Of a stretch of DNA of 64,000 nt, positions 35,242 through 48,139 are shown piece by piece. The notes beneath the pieces were generated by a model. The model was not told where the DNA came from and did not search any database. It worked only from the letters and a program-made list of their open reading frames with translations. Source of the stretch: Gnetum montanum (lineage: Eukaryota > Streptophyta > Gnetopsida > Gnetales > Gnetaceae); NCBI GenBank assembly GCA_015680685.1, contig MNCI01020942.1, positions 21,776 through 85,775 on the forward strand, in the 5' to 3' direction. The translations under genes and the position numbers were made by a program. Each line of letters opens with the position of its first letter. Position 1 is the first letter of the stretch.

Positions 35242-36853
35242 TATACTAACTAAAAACATCGATGACTAGGATAATTACATCAAGGGGTATATGCCCACGA
35301 TACAACCTTAACCTTGCCCATATTTGAAGGATCATTGCTGAAGGGTAAAAAATAGAGGTAAAGTATCTAGGACGATCTTGTTGATTAAACTGAGACTTAT
35401 GGAGTGTTTCGACAAATGGGTGTTAGGGGTTCACATGGCATTTTTTATGGTATTAAGACTGACTAAGTGAGAGCATAGTATGGTTTTTTGATGTGAAAAC
35501 AACAGTGCAAACATGCAAATGTGTGCAAAATAGCCAAAAAATGTAATTGAGATGCTAAATGCCAAGTAAGTGCTTGAAAAATGCAACAAAGTTTGAGACA
35601 AGAAGAATGACACCACCCCAAATGAGGGAGCATAACAATTGCAAAAGAGAGGTGAGGAGGTATGCAATGTATAAATAGGCATAGTAGGTAATGTAGTCAT
35701 AATCTTTGGAGTGTCTGGGCTATGAAACTTATGTTTTCTATGAAGTCTAAACTTGTTAGGTTGGCTACCGTGGTGTCCAGCAAGCTGCAACATGCTATGA
35801 TGTGCAAAGGTGATGTCCCAAAGTTTTTCTAAGGCATTAAGTGTGTTGAGGTGCAAGGGTGCTAGTGCCAAAGTGCCAACAACTAAAATAAAATTGCAGC
35901 TAATTATTCGAAAATGCAAACCCCTAAAATGTAAAATGCAAGGGTATTTATAGGGTTAGGGTTAACATGAGGTGCAAATCAAGTGCCACATGGAAAAAGG
36001 GGTAGTTGGGGCTATGCTGACACCAACTATGCTTCCACTAAAGGAAAATGGTTCTTTGCTTTGGTGTGCTCTAATGAACCCTAAGAGGCTACTAGACCAT
36101 GACTATGCTGCTAAGACTACATGTGTCAAAGTTGAAGAGACCATAATGTACCTGCAAATAGTGCAAAATAATGTAATTTGGAGGCTTCGTTGTCCCCCTC
36201 TTTTGAGTGGGATCAAGCATAGGTACAATTTTGGGACATAGGGGGGTGCAAAAGAGATGTAAGTTGCTAATATTTCTTGATGATGAAGTGTTGAAGCTAA
36301 GATGGAGGCTAGTGCAAAGCTCTAGGAGCTTTTGGAGGTTGTCCTACATTAGTACGCCAGCTATGTTCTAAAGCGTAACCCAATAGTTAGGTAAATTTTG
36401 CAAAAATTGAAGATGCTTTAGAGTGTAGCAGGAAGAGTGAGAGCATAGCACTAACACTTAAAAAAATTGGCAAAACTTACAATCTTCATCTAGGCTATGC
36501 TCTAGAACATAGTAGGAGGGGTAGCTTTAGGAGTTAGAAAATCTACCAAATGTTCCCTCCATGCTAAGCTAGCTTGATAGCCTTTGACTTGACACTTAGG
36601 AAAAATTAGCCACTACAATGCATGTTATGCTAGCTATGCTCTAAAATATAGCAAAGGGAACGAAAGCATAGCACAACACTTCGAAAAATTTTTGCAACTA
36701 CTGCCGACACTTGGAAAATTTTGCAATTTTGGCTCTATGTTGCGTGCTACGCTAACTACACACTAGAGCGTAGTCCCAGTAGTGTAAGCATGGGCCAAAC
36801 ACTTAGAAAAATTTGTTGTTGAGGTGTTGTCACCTGAATTTGGTGGTGTTTCA
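35242..36853 (-). repeat. 5' LTR of B-minus
   Basis: The minus strand runs from TGAAACACCACCAAATTC at 36,853 to the PBS at 35,241. It aligns end to end with 49,696-51,384 in reverse complement. TATA box CCTATAAATACC at about 35,943-35,954 (minus). Bases 36,440-36,853 match 1-441 directly, identifying the two LTRs of one element. Confidence 0.85.
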
Positions 36854-37850
36854 ATACCTTTCTTGACACCACTCGAGAGGGTGGATAGCATAGTCCTAGA
36901 GCATAGTATCCAAAACTACACTATTTTGCATTATTTTCAAGTACTTCATGATCTTTTTGGAACTCACATATGCAATCTTGGCAACATAGTCATAGTCTAG
37001 TAGTCTCATAGGGTCCATTGGAGCACACTAGTAGAACACCATTTGCTTCAACGAGAGTGTAGTTAAGGCTAGCGTAGTCACAACTACCCCTTGTCAGGTG
37101 GTGCCTGGTCTATGAGTCATGCTAACCCTGGTCCTATAAATACCCCAACACCTCACATTTTAGGGGTTTGCAAACCAAAATAAAAGTTGGCATTTGAAGC
37201 ACTTGATCAACATTTTAGCATTTAGCAAACTCAAAGAACACTTGGCATTATTGGATAGACACCATTGCACATCATTGTAGCATCATTACACACTGCCCTA
37301 GACACCATCAACCACTACAACTCATAAGACACTATGGTAACCAACCTGGTAGGCTCGAACTTCATGACAGACATTAGTTTTCATAGCCTAGACACCTTGA
37401 GACTGTGACAACACTTACCTATTACACCTATCTATACACCATGTACCTCCTCAACTCTCTTTATAGTCAACTACGTTCCCCCATTTATGATGGTTCCAAT
37501 CTCTCTCTTGTTCATTCTTCATGTATTTTTAGCATTTTTACTCTCATTCTAGCATTCTACTAGCATTGTTCACTATTTTCGTACATAAATTTACATGTCT
37601 GCATCCTTGCTTTGTACTGTGATCCTTAACTATGCTCACCTCCATGGGCATCACAAACATTGTGAACACTATGCAAACCCCTAACATCTATTTCATCATA
37701 ACACCTGTAAGTCCCAATTTGATCAACAAGACTATTCTAGGTACCCCACCTCTATTCCCAATAGGCCCTTATCCAGAATCAGGATTAAAGCTATGTGACT
37801 GCAAACCTCTCAGAGTCTTATTCTAGCCTCTAACATTTTCAGTTGCTATA
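36854..37850 (+). repeat. 5' LTR of B-plus (3' part only)
   Basis: Aligns with 50,395-51,384 in the same orientation and contains the TATA box CCTATAAATACC at about 37,132-37,143. It abuts the outer end of the B-minus LTR with no spacer, which indicates insertion of B-minus inside this LTR. Confidence 0.85.
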
Positions 37851-38300
37851 GTTTTCTAGCATTAGAAGGAGGGCCTTTGTCATTTTCTTCTTTGGCCATC
37901 CCTTGGTCGTTGCCTTGCATTCTCTCTATACCTTATGTAGATTGGTCCCCGTCGTTGGTTCCCCTAGAACCCTGCTTGACAACACTAGAGTATTTATACT
38001 TAGCCAAATTTTGGATGATCGATAGAGCGTAGCTAGCTCCAACGTAGTGAATGTAGTCGACTCTGAGCATAGTCCCAAAGTTAGTTATTTTTTAGCAACT
38101 TATACTTAGTCATTTTTTCTATGCATTCCATAGTTAGTCATTTTTCTACAGTTTTATACTTAGTCATTTTTCTAGGCTTTTACACTTAGCCTTCTTTTTT
38201 TTTGCAATTTTATACTTAGCCTTTTTTTTTTCATTCTCGCACTTAGTCATTTTTTCTTAGCTTTTGCAAACAACAACTCTTTGCATTCTCGTTTTGCATC
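37851..38300 (+). other. PBS and leader of B-plus with T-rich repeat
   Basis: The PBS-like segment is at 37,856-37,876. From 38,090 to 38,275 there are about seven degenerate units of TTATACTTAGTCATTTTT, 20-35 bp apart. This stands where A has its TACGCT-rich leader, but the repeat is unrelated. Confidence 0.6.
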
Positions 38301-41300
38301 ATGAACCCTAAACAGCCCTTAACCTCCACCTTGAGTGTAGTTGTTGTTTGACCTATTCAGCAAGAGATCATGATTGACCTTTCTAGGGCTGAGGGTTCTA
38401 TCTAGGTAGAGAGGCAATCTCTTAGGCAATGTAACCTACCTTCTAACTTCATGGTGCTCAATGATGAGCAATATAACTTCATTTTTGTAAAGCTTTAGGT
38501 GAGTTTGTACTTAGACTACCAAGAAATAGAAGCCAAACATAGTTTTGAGCTTATGTACCTAAACAAAAGGGAGTGGTTCCCTTACAATTTTGACTTTATT
38601 CTACTCACAAAGGCCTACCAGTGGATGCTAGACAATCTCATCCAAAACATGGTTCATGAGGTAGGGACTAACTATGAGGAGCCCCTATAGGAGGATCTGC
38701 ATGAGTTTGAAGCTCAATCTGAGCATAATGACTCACTTCATGCCTCATTTTAGTAGATAGCCTCCGCTTTCATGCCTTCCTTATCTCACCAATCTATCCT
38801 CTTAGGGACAATCATCAACTAGGTGTCACCACCTAGGTCTGTGCCTGTGGTGGCAACCCACCAAACACAGTAGATGTGCCAAGAAGTTTTTCTTCCTTTT
38901 AGCTTTCCTATTAGCATGCCTTTTGTCATAACTTCGTGACCTATGTAGTCTTCTCAACTTGCCCAGCCTATGTAGCCTTTTGCACCTTTCACCGTTATGC
39001 CTATGTAACCTTATGTGCACACTGTGCACATGTCTTAGCTGCATATAACTCAAGCATTATCCACTACACCACCTATCATGCCTCAACCACATATGGTTTA
39101 AGCATCGTTTGACCTGCCAGCTTTCATGTTAGCACCCTTCACAATGACCCAACCCACAAACATGTGGTGGCGGCCAAGGTCTGTATTCGTGGCATAGCCT
39201 ATGTAACAAGCATTACGTGTGGTCACACAACTTGGAACTAGTTTGTAGGCCACCCAAAAAACATAGTGGGTAGCACAACTAATGCAACTTGCCATGATCA
39301 CACCCAACTTGGATCAAGCATTCTAGCTAATCCAAAGCCTCACCAAGAGGTTAAGGAACTCAAGGCTTCCTCCTCTGAAATCGTCCATGTGATGGAATTT
39401 TACCAAGAAGATCTAATCAGTCCTATAATTCCACCACTAGCACTACCTACTAAGGTCCCACTACCCCAATTCACCAAGTACAATGGTGAAGGGGATCCTA
39501 ATTCTCATCTAGTAACCTTCTAGTCAGAATGCCTCCTATTGTAGGCATAGCCACATGTAATCATCTACATGTTTGTCATGTCCTTGATAAGCAAGGCACA
39601 AGATTGGTACCATGCATGCCCTAGGGCCTCCATCACTTCTTTGAAGAAGTTGCGTATCCAATTGACCACTTGCTTCAAGTACAACTTGAATCCTGAGGCA
39701 ACCTTAGACTAGTTTATGTAAGTGAAGTAGGGCCACTTAGAGCCCGTGCAAAAATTCATTCAATGTTGGAGCATGTCACTCAATGAGATCCATGAGCCTA
39801 TTGTAGAAATGCACCTATTANNNNNNNNNNNNNNNNNNNNNNNNNNNNNNNNNNNNNNNNNNNNNNNNNNNNNNNNNNNNNNNNNNNNNNNNNNNNNNNN
39901 NNNNNNNNNNNNNNNNNNNNNNNNNNNNNNNNNNNNNNNNNNNNNNNNNNNNNNNNNNNNNNNNNNNNNNNNNNNNNNNNNNNNNNNNNNNNNNNNNNNN
40001 NNNNNNNNNNNNNNNNNNNNNNNNNNNNNNNNNNNNNNNNNNNNNNNNNNNNNNNNNNNNNNNNNNNNNNNNNNNNNNNNNNNNNNNNNNNAGTACAAGC
40101 AAATGTCCAAGGACACTCACAAGCAGCATGATAGATATTGTGAGCTCCTCAAGAATCCTTCAGCCACACTTCCTAATGAACCTCCAATCCCTAAGCATTT
40201 CAAATTAGACTGGTTTTACTAGTATCACCAATCACAAAGTCACGATACAAACTTTTGCATGGCTTTGCAAGACGATATACAATACATGATTGACAAGGGT
40301 GAGTTGGTCCTTGATGCAACCAACCCAGTGCATCACTAAAACCAAGCAATGGAGGCTTATAAGGACCCTTTCAACATAGGTGGTAGAGGGTACATCATCA
40401 ATGTTATTAGCATTAGTGATGATTCAAAATCAATGCATGAGCCATTCATGGTTGATGTGCACTCTGGTGATGCTAGAGCCTCCTCGTCCCTAACCAGTTT
40501 AAGGACCCCCTTCATTATCAGAGCACCACCTCAGGTGCCTATAACACCCTTTGTGGTTAGGGCACCGTAGCATGTTGTAGCTACAACAGCCCAAGCATCC
40601 TTCATTGTAAGGGTGTCACAACATATGGACTCCCCACCTACCCAAAGTCTAGTGGTGGACAATGCATCAGTCCCTGCTTGTTCAAGGCATCATCCTACAA
40701 CCAATACCAATAGGCAATCAAGATGGAAACCTGGGAGGCCTAGAAAACACCTCACTAATCAAAAGCATAGGAAAAATTAGGAGCAAAGGGCACTAGGCCC
40801 ACCAAAACCTATCCCCCTATCCTCTATCCTAATGGCCCAACCAACCGATGAGGCCATCGCAACAAGCAACCCACAATGGAGTAGTTAGGCTCTAATGCAA
40901 ACAAGGTAAGCAAGGTCCAAATTCCCTCTATGAGAGATTCATCTCTTGGGCTACATGAAGGAGATGAAGGCCAACAACAAAGTAGCAAACAATGGAAAGG
41001 ACTTCTTTGATCCATTGGCACAAGTCAAGCAAGCTTTGAAACAAAAAAACACAACTTTAAGCCTATACAAGTTGATGATGACTTTCCCTACTCATTGTGA
41101 AGCATTGGTTTTCTTGTTGATTTCTATCTCTATTGCAAAGGTCATCCCATCGAATGAGCGATCCATCCATGTTGTAATGTTGCCTCCTCCCCTACAAGAA
41201 TTAAGTTCAATTCCCTTGGCATTTCGTGATGAGGCAATCAAGGTAGACCTTAAAAAGGATTAAGTCATTACCATGCTGATGTTTATCACCATTTGTGTGG

Positions 41301-41916
41301 GACAATGTAGAATTTTCAAGGTGCACATTGATTATGGGGTGGTAACAAATGTCATCCCATACACAGTTATCGACAAGCTTAGTCTTGATGATCAAATTAA
41401 ACCAACAAAGACAACATGCTTGAAATCCTTCAATGGGTTGCTGTTGTCATGAGGGGAATCATCACGATAGCCTTTTTGGCATGGGAATATTTACCTACCA
41501 AAATAGAATTCATAGTGGTTAAGGAGATGTAGGTTTCAACTTGATCTTGGGTAGGCCCTAGCTAGCTTAGCTATGGGTCGTCTCCTTCCCAATCCATTAG
41601 GAAATCCACCTTCCATATGAAGGTGGAGAGGTTATCATATATGGTGATAATGTAGACTGTTAACAATGTTGATATTGAATAAGGGTCAGAGGTGGAGTTC
41701 CCCAATGACATGCCTCCCACGAAGGATAAAAGTGAAAAATGCAAGGCCAACCAACCCAAAGAGCCAATGAAAGTCCCTGACCTTCTAGAAGAAGCTTTGC
41801 AGGTAGAGCTACCCTTTGACATAGTTAATGAAGGTCAAGGTGAGTACTGTATTGTACCATCCAGGCCCTATGCACCCCTTAACCTACATTGGATTAGGAA
41901 GCAACTATGCAACTAA
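38301..41916 (+). pseudogene. Gag-protease polyprotein of B-plus (broken)
   Basis: ATG 38,301 matches A's 2,898. The N-terminal part (38,495-38,690) resembles A's. The capsid core PQFTKYNGEGDPNSHL is at 39,465-39,510. A 271-N gap removes the following part. The segment AYKDPFNIGGRGYIIN near 40,355 precedes two to three PFVVRAP-like repeats (40,510-40,610). Protease lies at about 41,040-41,560, with IDYGVVTNVIPY at the active-site position. The C-terminal tail VELPFDIVNEGQGEYC leads to a stop at 41,914. Stops are frequent. Confidence 0.8.
39821..40091. other. Assembly gap of 271 N within gag of B-plus
   Basis: Undetermined bases inside the capsid-to-nucleocapsid part of gag. Long apparent frames across it are artefacts. 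Confidence 0.99.
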
Positions 41917-42114
41917 GGTATTCCCTTAGTCCAATAGGCATTGGAAGCCTGCCTGCCTGCCCCACTCCTACATGCTTTGCTTGTTTACATTTTCATTTGC
42001 ATTTCATGTTAGCTTGGTTGTTTACATTTTTGCATTATTTACCTTATTATGCGTTTATTTCTCCTTTTTGTGCATTTTCACCATGATTACATTTTCATTT
42101 GGTTACTACCAACA

Positions 42115-42265
42115 TAGCCCACCAAGGCCCTAAACTGGCATCGCATGGCCTGCCAAGGCCTAAAATTGGCAAGACTTTTCCATCCTCACTAGGGCCCAGA
42201 ATGGCCTAAAACTATCTAAATGTTATCTACACACACAGCCTGAAATGGCCTAAAACTAGCAACAG
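42115..42265 (+). repeat. TAAACT-type motif array after protease (B-plus)
   Basis: Four units, for example CACCAAGGCCCTAAACTGGC and GAAATGGCCTAAAACTAGC. They lie at the same place as 7,020-7,300 in A. Confidence 0.65.
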
Positions 42266-42429
42266 CATTAATTCATCACATCATTAACATCAAGCGCTAA
42301 CAAGAAAATACAAAAGTATACTCCATGTAGCAAAAATCCACTACATATCATAACAATACATAGCATGATCATCTGCATTACATAACAAAAACATGCAAAA
42401 ATAAAAAAACATCCAGTGATAGGGTTACA

Positions 42430-43600
42430 TCAAGATCTTCTTAAGTAGTGCAAGTGGGGGTGGAGCCTCCTCTTCTCCCGCTATGCTGCTGGGGCCTACA
42501 AAATCGTCTAGTGCTTCTCAACCACAATAATAATAAAATAGAAATCTATAAGCAAGAGTACAATATGAAACCAAATAGAAAAGACACAAAACAACATAAA
42601 GAACTAACCTGAGAGGGTCTCACATTGATCATGTTTGCGGGTAGGCTATTAAGGCCCTCCTCCAAGCATCAGAGGATCTTGGCCTCTAATAGCTATGTCC
42701 AATATTCCTATTTAAAGTCAATACCCACAAGGGTTTTGTCTTCATCCATGATATTCCATGCAGGCAACTGCATAGAAAAGGTGGTAGATGAAGTCTCCCT
42801 TGAAGGCACAATAATCTCCTACTCTAGGGAGCCACTGACCACTATGTGGTAAGCAAATATCTTGAAGGCCCAGCTTCCACCAATCGCTTAAATGAACATC
42901 TTGAGGCAAAGGGCCTTGATGGACTCTTCCTTAAGTTGTTGCAAGTATGCATCTCACTCACACTTATAATGCCATTTGTGGTCTTTCTACCTATACCCTG
43001 CACGCAGTAGCCTTAAGGCATTATTGAAACCCTGATCTCTCATCCTGCATGCCATAAACAAGCAAAATCTTCCATAGGCCTACAATCCTTTCTCCTTAAG
43101 GCCACTCTAGTCACTACAGTGGCCATAGTTGTCACGACGCAAACCCTCACCCATGCAACATGTAAAAAACACATAGAAGCCCTCACTTTCAAAACCCTTA
43201 CAACACCACGCACTCCCTCCCTAGTTGTAATGGCCCAAACGGCCATGGCGATAGTGGCCCCCTGCCATGGGAGGGCACTACCTACAAAACCAAACTCAAG
43301 CCCCAAACACCTAAGTGTAGGAAGTAAGAAAATGTAGAAAATGGCAAAAGGTAGAGCATAGTTGGGGTATCTAGTAGATGATGGTCTCCTCCATGCATAC
43401 CTACAACAAGCATCCTAGAACTTGCTCTCCCTCATCCATGTTGTCTAGACTAAGGTGCTGATGTCCACTTCAATGCAACATTCTGGCGACTATGCTCTTG
43501 CAACTATGCTACAATCTAGAAAGTTTATGTTTTCAACTTTGACAATGACAAATTTACCAAGGGTAAAATGCACTTTTATACCCTTGGGGACCACTTAAAT
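42430..43600 (-). pseudogene. Antisense gene of B-plus, C-terminal remnant
   Basis: On the minus strand the last exon (about 42,516-42,425; GEEEAPPPLALL) and the preceding exon (ending at a GTTAGTTC donor near 42,610) match B-minus and A. VVSGS, then SSTTFSMQLPAW and DEDKTLVGI near 42,840-42,720, parallel B-minus (SSTTFSIELLTW, DKGKTLASM). Upstream exons are hard to follow, and a 70-90 residue frame at 43,040-43,306 has no clear counterpart. Stops are present. Confidence 0.55.
43571..43580 (-). promoter_or_regulatory. TATA box of the antisense gene in B-plus
   Basis: The minus strand reads TATAAAAGTG within AAGGGTATAAAAGTGC; the downstream text resembles that after 26,677 in B-minus. It is positioned upstream of the antisense exons and close to the pre-RT motif array, as in A. 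Confidence 0.4.
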
Positions 43601-43794
43601 TTTTACCTATCCTAGGACTATGCTCAATAATGCAAAGTGTAGTTACAAGAGTTAGAAATATTTTCCTATTTTTCCAATTGTCTTCGAATTTAGAAAACTT
43701 TTTAATTTTTCTTGTCGCCCAGTGAGCACCCAAGCTAATTTCATTTTTTCAACACACCAAGCCTTACTCCAAAAATGCATTTAGCACATATCAT

Positions 43795-43880
43795 GGTCTA
43801 CTAAGACCTTAAAATAGTGCATCATGGTTTGCTAAGGCCTTAAACTAGCACATCATGGCTAGCCAAGGCCCAAAACCAAC
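43795..43880 (+). repeat. TAAACT-type motif array before RT (B-plus)
   Basis: Three units: CTAAGACCTTAAAATAG, CTAAGGCCTTAAACTAGC and CCAAGGCCCAAAACCAAC. Same position as 12,570-12,700 in A. Confidence 0.6.
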
Positions 43881-44033
43881 CCACATGTCCCTTGCCTTTA
43901 AAATCACATTTACATACTTAGGAAAAATCTTTATTACATTGTTTTCTTTAACTGTGCATATTGCTCTCCTTAAGACAAGTGCGACTTGATATTTTTCTAG
44001 TTGTTTTTGCAAGATTATTACAAGATTCACACC

Positions 44034-47000
44034 ATGACTACATATGAGCATCTTCACTCACTATTCATCCTCACCAAGCTCCATGGTGATCTCACGTGAT
44101 GCATCAACCCTCAATGCCTAGACCTCGAGCCCATAGCCTATGATGAATACATAACATCTATAGAGGCACTACTAGACTAGCCAGACCATCTAGTTAGGGC
44201 TCTAGATCCATAGGTAGGTGACATCACTAAGGATCCCCTCGTTGAAGTCCCAATAGCAACATTTAGTGGTGAGGTGAAAACATTGAAACTTAGTTCTTTG
44301 TTAGAGCCTTAACATGCCCAAAATGTCACAAAAATGCTCAATGAAAACATCAAGGCATTTGTATGATCTTAGGAAGACATGCCAGGCCTAGATCCTTGTG
44401 TAGTATAACATAACATAATCCTCGATCCTAGCATAAAACCAATGAAGTAAAAAGCTTGCAAGGTTAGGCCTGAGGTGGTATTGGTAGTCTGTGATGAAAT
44501 CACAAAGCTCTAAAAAGCTGGTTTCATCCGAGCTGATGACTGTGTCGATTGGGTCTCCAACATCATGGTTGTACCCAAGAAAAACAAAAGTATATGCATT
44601 TTCATAGACTTCCAGGACCTCAAAAAGGTGACCATTAAAGATGATTTTCCATTGCCTAGTATTGACCAATTGGTCGATACTATGGCTAGTCATGCCTTGT
44701 TGTCCTTCATGGATAGGTTCTTTGGTTACAAAAAAATTCAAATCAACCTAAAGCACCAGCTCAGTACTACGTTCATGACTACTTGGGGTACCTTTTGGTT
44801 TACCATGATGCCCTTTAGGCTTAAGAATTCAAGAGTGACTTATAAATGAGCCATGACATACATTTTTAGCGATTTCTTATTAGGTCTACTCAATGATTAC
44901 ATTGATGATATAGTGGTTAAGTCTAAAGCATCACACAACCATGCAAGTGACTTAGGCGTTATACTCAAACATTGCCTAAAACATGAACTTAAGCTAAATC
45001 CTAAGAAATGTGTCTTTGGCATTAAGATAGGCCACATGCTAGGTTTCATAGTATCCAAAGAAAGCATACACGTAGACCTTGATAAGGTTAAGGCCATTAC
45101 CAAATTAGCACCATCGACCATACTTAAGAAGCTATGGGGGTTACAAGGTAGATTACAATTCATATGTTGAGTTATCACGTCGTTAACTGATAAGTTGTAG
45201 CCAATGCAACACTTGCTCAAAAAGAGAATCCACTTTGAGTGGACAGCTTAATGTCGAGGCATTTGACAACCTTAAATAGAAGCTAGCTCAACTTCCAATG
45301 GTTTACCCTCCATAAGGAGATAAACCATTCTACATATATCTTGCTACCTTAGATGCGTCCATTGCTTATTTGCTTTGCCAAAAGTGAGACAATGGTGTAG
45401 AGGTCCTGGTATACTACTAGGCCATGCATTAGTTTCCTATGAAGCAAAGTATAATTATGTGGAAAATAATTTCCTTGCTTTATTCTTTGCACTTAAGAAG
45501 TGGAGACACTATCTTTTCCATAGCCAAGTTAACATCATCTGCAAAAGCAATGTACTCCAAGTAATTACAATGAATATTTATGAGAGCAGTCACATTACAT
45601 GTTGGAAAGCAATAATCGTAGACTCTGACTTGCATTACATTGCACAAGCATCAACTAAGGTCAAGAGATAGCCACACAACTTATAGCTTCCCCAATCGAC
45701 AATCAAGCAACAATAGATCTAAAATCTCTAGATGAGCATGTCACTAGCATAAGCCAAGTGCCTAACAACTTCGAGGCACTCTTGCACTTCGATTACACTT
45801 CAACCTTCCAAGGGGGTAGTGCTGTTATTGTAATCATATTCCCCTCCGGGAAGGTCTGATCCTTCATGTATCACTTCACATTTCCATGCACCAACAATGT
45901 GGTAGAGTATGAGGGTCTTCTTCAAGGTATCTTAGTAGCTTGTAACCTAGGAATACCAAAACTAGCAATCCGAGGAGACTCACAACTAGTTGTCAACCAA
46001 GTCATAGAGGTTTACGCTTTTAAATCCCAACACTTAAAACTTGGTAAATAACTTGCTCAAACAATTTGCAATTTTTGATGTTCAGCATATCCCCTGTAAT
46101 GAAAATGCCATTGCCCATGCATTAGCTTCATTAGCCTTAAGCATTTCACCTGAAATGTTTTGCACATTGCCCACCGCTATGGTAGATTGCATTGTGCATG
46201 TCACACAAATAACTATCATTGCATCTATATCCACAATAAGCACAACCCATGTAGTAAAGTGGTATGAAGACATCAAATCATACCTTCTACAAGGTGAACC
46301 TCCGCAACATCTAACCACTACCTAAAAAGATGTAGTGCACAAGTGATCATGGCAATACATCATCATAGGTGATAGCACTTTGTGGTACAGGCCCTACAAT
46401 GACATACTATTAGCTTGCATTAGCGACAGTAAAGCATAGATGATCTTTAAACAAGTTCACAAGGGACTCTGCGGAGGCCACATAGTACCTAGGATAGTGG
46501 TGGTGAAGATCATATGCTTAGGCTACTATTGGCCTTACATGGAGCGTGATTGCATCTCCAAGATTAAGATGCATAACACGTGTCAATGGCATGGTAACTT
46601 AATGCATGTTCCACCCACTAAACTGCATACAATGTAGATCACATAGTTGTTCCAATGTTGGGGGTTGGACATCGTAGGACCAATAATGCCTATGTTCTTC
46701 GCAGGGCATAGCTTCATCATAATTGCCACTGGGTATTTTACGAAGTGGATTGAGGTTGTTCCCCTTAGGAAGACTACATCACAACAGGTTTGCAAATTCA
46801 TACTTGACAACATAGTGTTCCATTTTGGTTTACCCATGATCATAGTCATAGACAATAGGCCACAGTTTATCAGTGCTGAGATCAAAGCCTTTTGCGAATG
46901 CCTCAGAATCAAACATTCCTTTTCGTTGCCTTATTACCTGTAGGTGAATGGCCAAGCGAAGGCACAAATAAGGTTATTGTCAATCTTTTAAAGAAGATGC

Positions 47001-47500
47001 TCAATATTAGCAAATGACAATGGCATGAGTAGCTGATCTACGCACTTTGGGCCTACTCCACAACATGAAGAACTGCAATAGGTAAGATGCCATATAGTTT
47101 GGTTTACAGGTTTGAAGCCATCTTACCTTTTGAGTTGTAGGTCACATTGCTTCATGTAATCCTCTCAAGCTTCATCAACAAGGCTCAAAATGATGAGTTG
47201 AGAATCATGGATCTTGACTTAATAGAGGAGGATCACAAGCAAACACTTGGTTAAATCGAGTGATACCAACAAACACAATGGTAAAAACACCATCACAATT
47301 AGCATCAATGCCTGATCAAGAAAGGGGACTTAGTCCTCAAGGCTGTTCGTGAACCTACAAATAGGTTCTAAGTTAACTAGGAAGGGCCTTTCTTGGTCAT
47401 CAAAGCTTACGACCATTTAGCATTTAGGCTTGCTAACTATGATGGCAATGAATTTGCTAATTTGATGAACCACTTGTATCTGAAGCCATACTATGCCTAG
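44034..47500 (+). pseudogene. Pol of B-plus: RT, RNase H, second RNase H, integrase
   Basis: ATG 44,034; stop at 47,498-47,500. RT has VVPKKNKS (about 44,565), FMTTWGTF and the polymerase box YIDDI near 44,900. The first RNase H region is 45,340-45,670. The second, archaeal-type RNase H is at 45,880-46,130 (TNNVVEYEGLLQG, GDSQLVVNQV). Integrase has VHKGLCGGH (46,450), FTKWIEVVPLRKTTS and a catalytic Asp in IVIDNRPQF (about 46,848); the Glu region at 46,950 is frameshifted. Most of the frame equals that of 44,034, with a slip at the second RNase H near 45,860-46,040 and numerous stops. Confidence 0.87.
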
Positions 47501-47532
47501 TACACAACGCTGTGTTTCTACGAAGTAAGGTA

Positions 47533-48135
47533 AGCAATAGTCCACTATGACTATATACTAGCATAGCAAGTCTACTATGACTATAAACTAGCATAACAAG
47601 TTCGCTACAACTATAAACTAGCATAGTAAGTCTGCTATGACTATAAACTAGCATAGCAATTCTACTAGGACTATAAACTGGCACAGCTAGTCTGCTAGGA
47701 CTATAAATTAGCACAACAAGTCTACTATGACTATAAATTGGCACAATAAGTCCGCTACAACTATAAACTACACAACTAGTCTACTACAACTATAAACTGG
47801 CATAACTAGTCCACTACGACTATAAACTGGCATAGAAAGTCGGCTACAACTATGAACTAGCACAATTAGTCTACTACAACTATAAATTGGCATAGCTAGT
47901 CTGGTATGACTATAAATTGACATAGCAAGTCCACTAAAACTATAAATTGGCACATATTATCTACTATGATGCTAAACTAGCACAGATCATTTGCTATGAT
48001 GTTAAACTGGCATACTACAACTTGCTAGGACTATAAACTAGCACATCATGGTTTGCTAGGACCTTAAACTACGCCCATGGTTTGTTAGGATCCTAAACTA
48101 GCATAACATATAGTCTACTAGGATTTTAAACTAGG
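47533..48135 (+). repeat. Minisatellite-like TAAACT array after integrase (B-plus)
   Basis: About 20 units of roughly 30 bp, typical unit around CTATGACTATAAACTAGCA, regular at 47,540-47,960 and looser after. Translations in any frame are periodic and meaningless. Confidence 0.85.
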
Positions 48136-48139
48136 TTTA

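Larger units (their letters stand above)
1..36853 (-). mobile_element. Tat-type Ty3/gypsy retrotransposon B-minus, interrupted by element A
   Basis: Read on the minus strand the order is 5' LTR (36,853-35,242), PBS, leader with a further LTR insertion, gag-protease (about 33,190-29,582), TAAACT motif array, antisense gene on the plus strand, pol (26,198-22,748), TAAACT array, 3' noncoding tail, element A, rest of the tail (831-442), PPT, and the first 441 bp of the 3' LTR, which leaves the window at position 1. Joining 831 to the sequence after A (18,865 or its duplicate 20,945) restores collinearity with 49,140-49,695 of B-plus, which shows that A is an insertion. The coding parts carry many stop codons and two assembly defects, so the element is dead. 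Confidence 0.88.

Noticed and set aside
35431-35919. 162-codon minus-strand frame
   Set aside because: It lies entirely in the R-U5 part of the B-minus LTR and is not kept in the B-plus LTRs.
47457-47953. Minus-strand frames translating to repeated VYS-SRL peptides
   Set aside because: Pure periodic translation of the TAAACT repeat array.
47533-48135. Regular repeats of about 30 bp resembling a CRISPR array
   Set aside because: The units are contiguous degenerate copies with no unique spacers, lie in a plant retrotransposon and have no cas genes. This is a minisatellite-like array.
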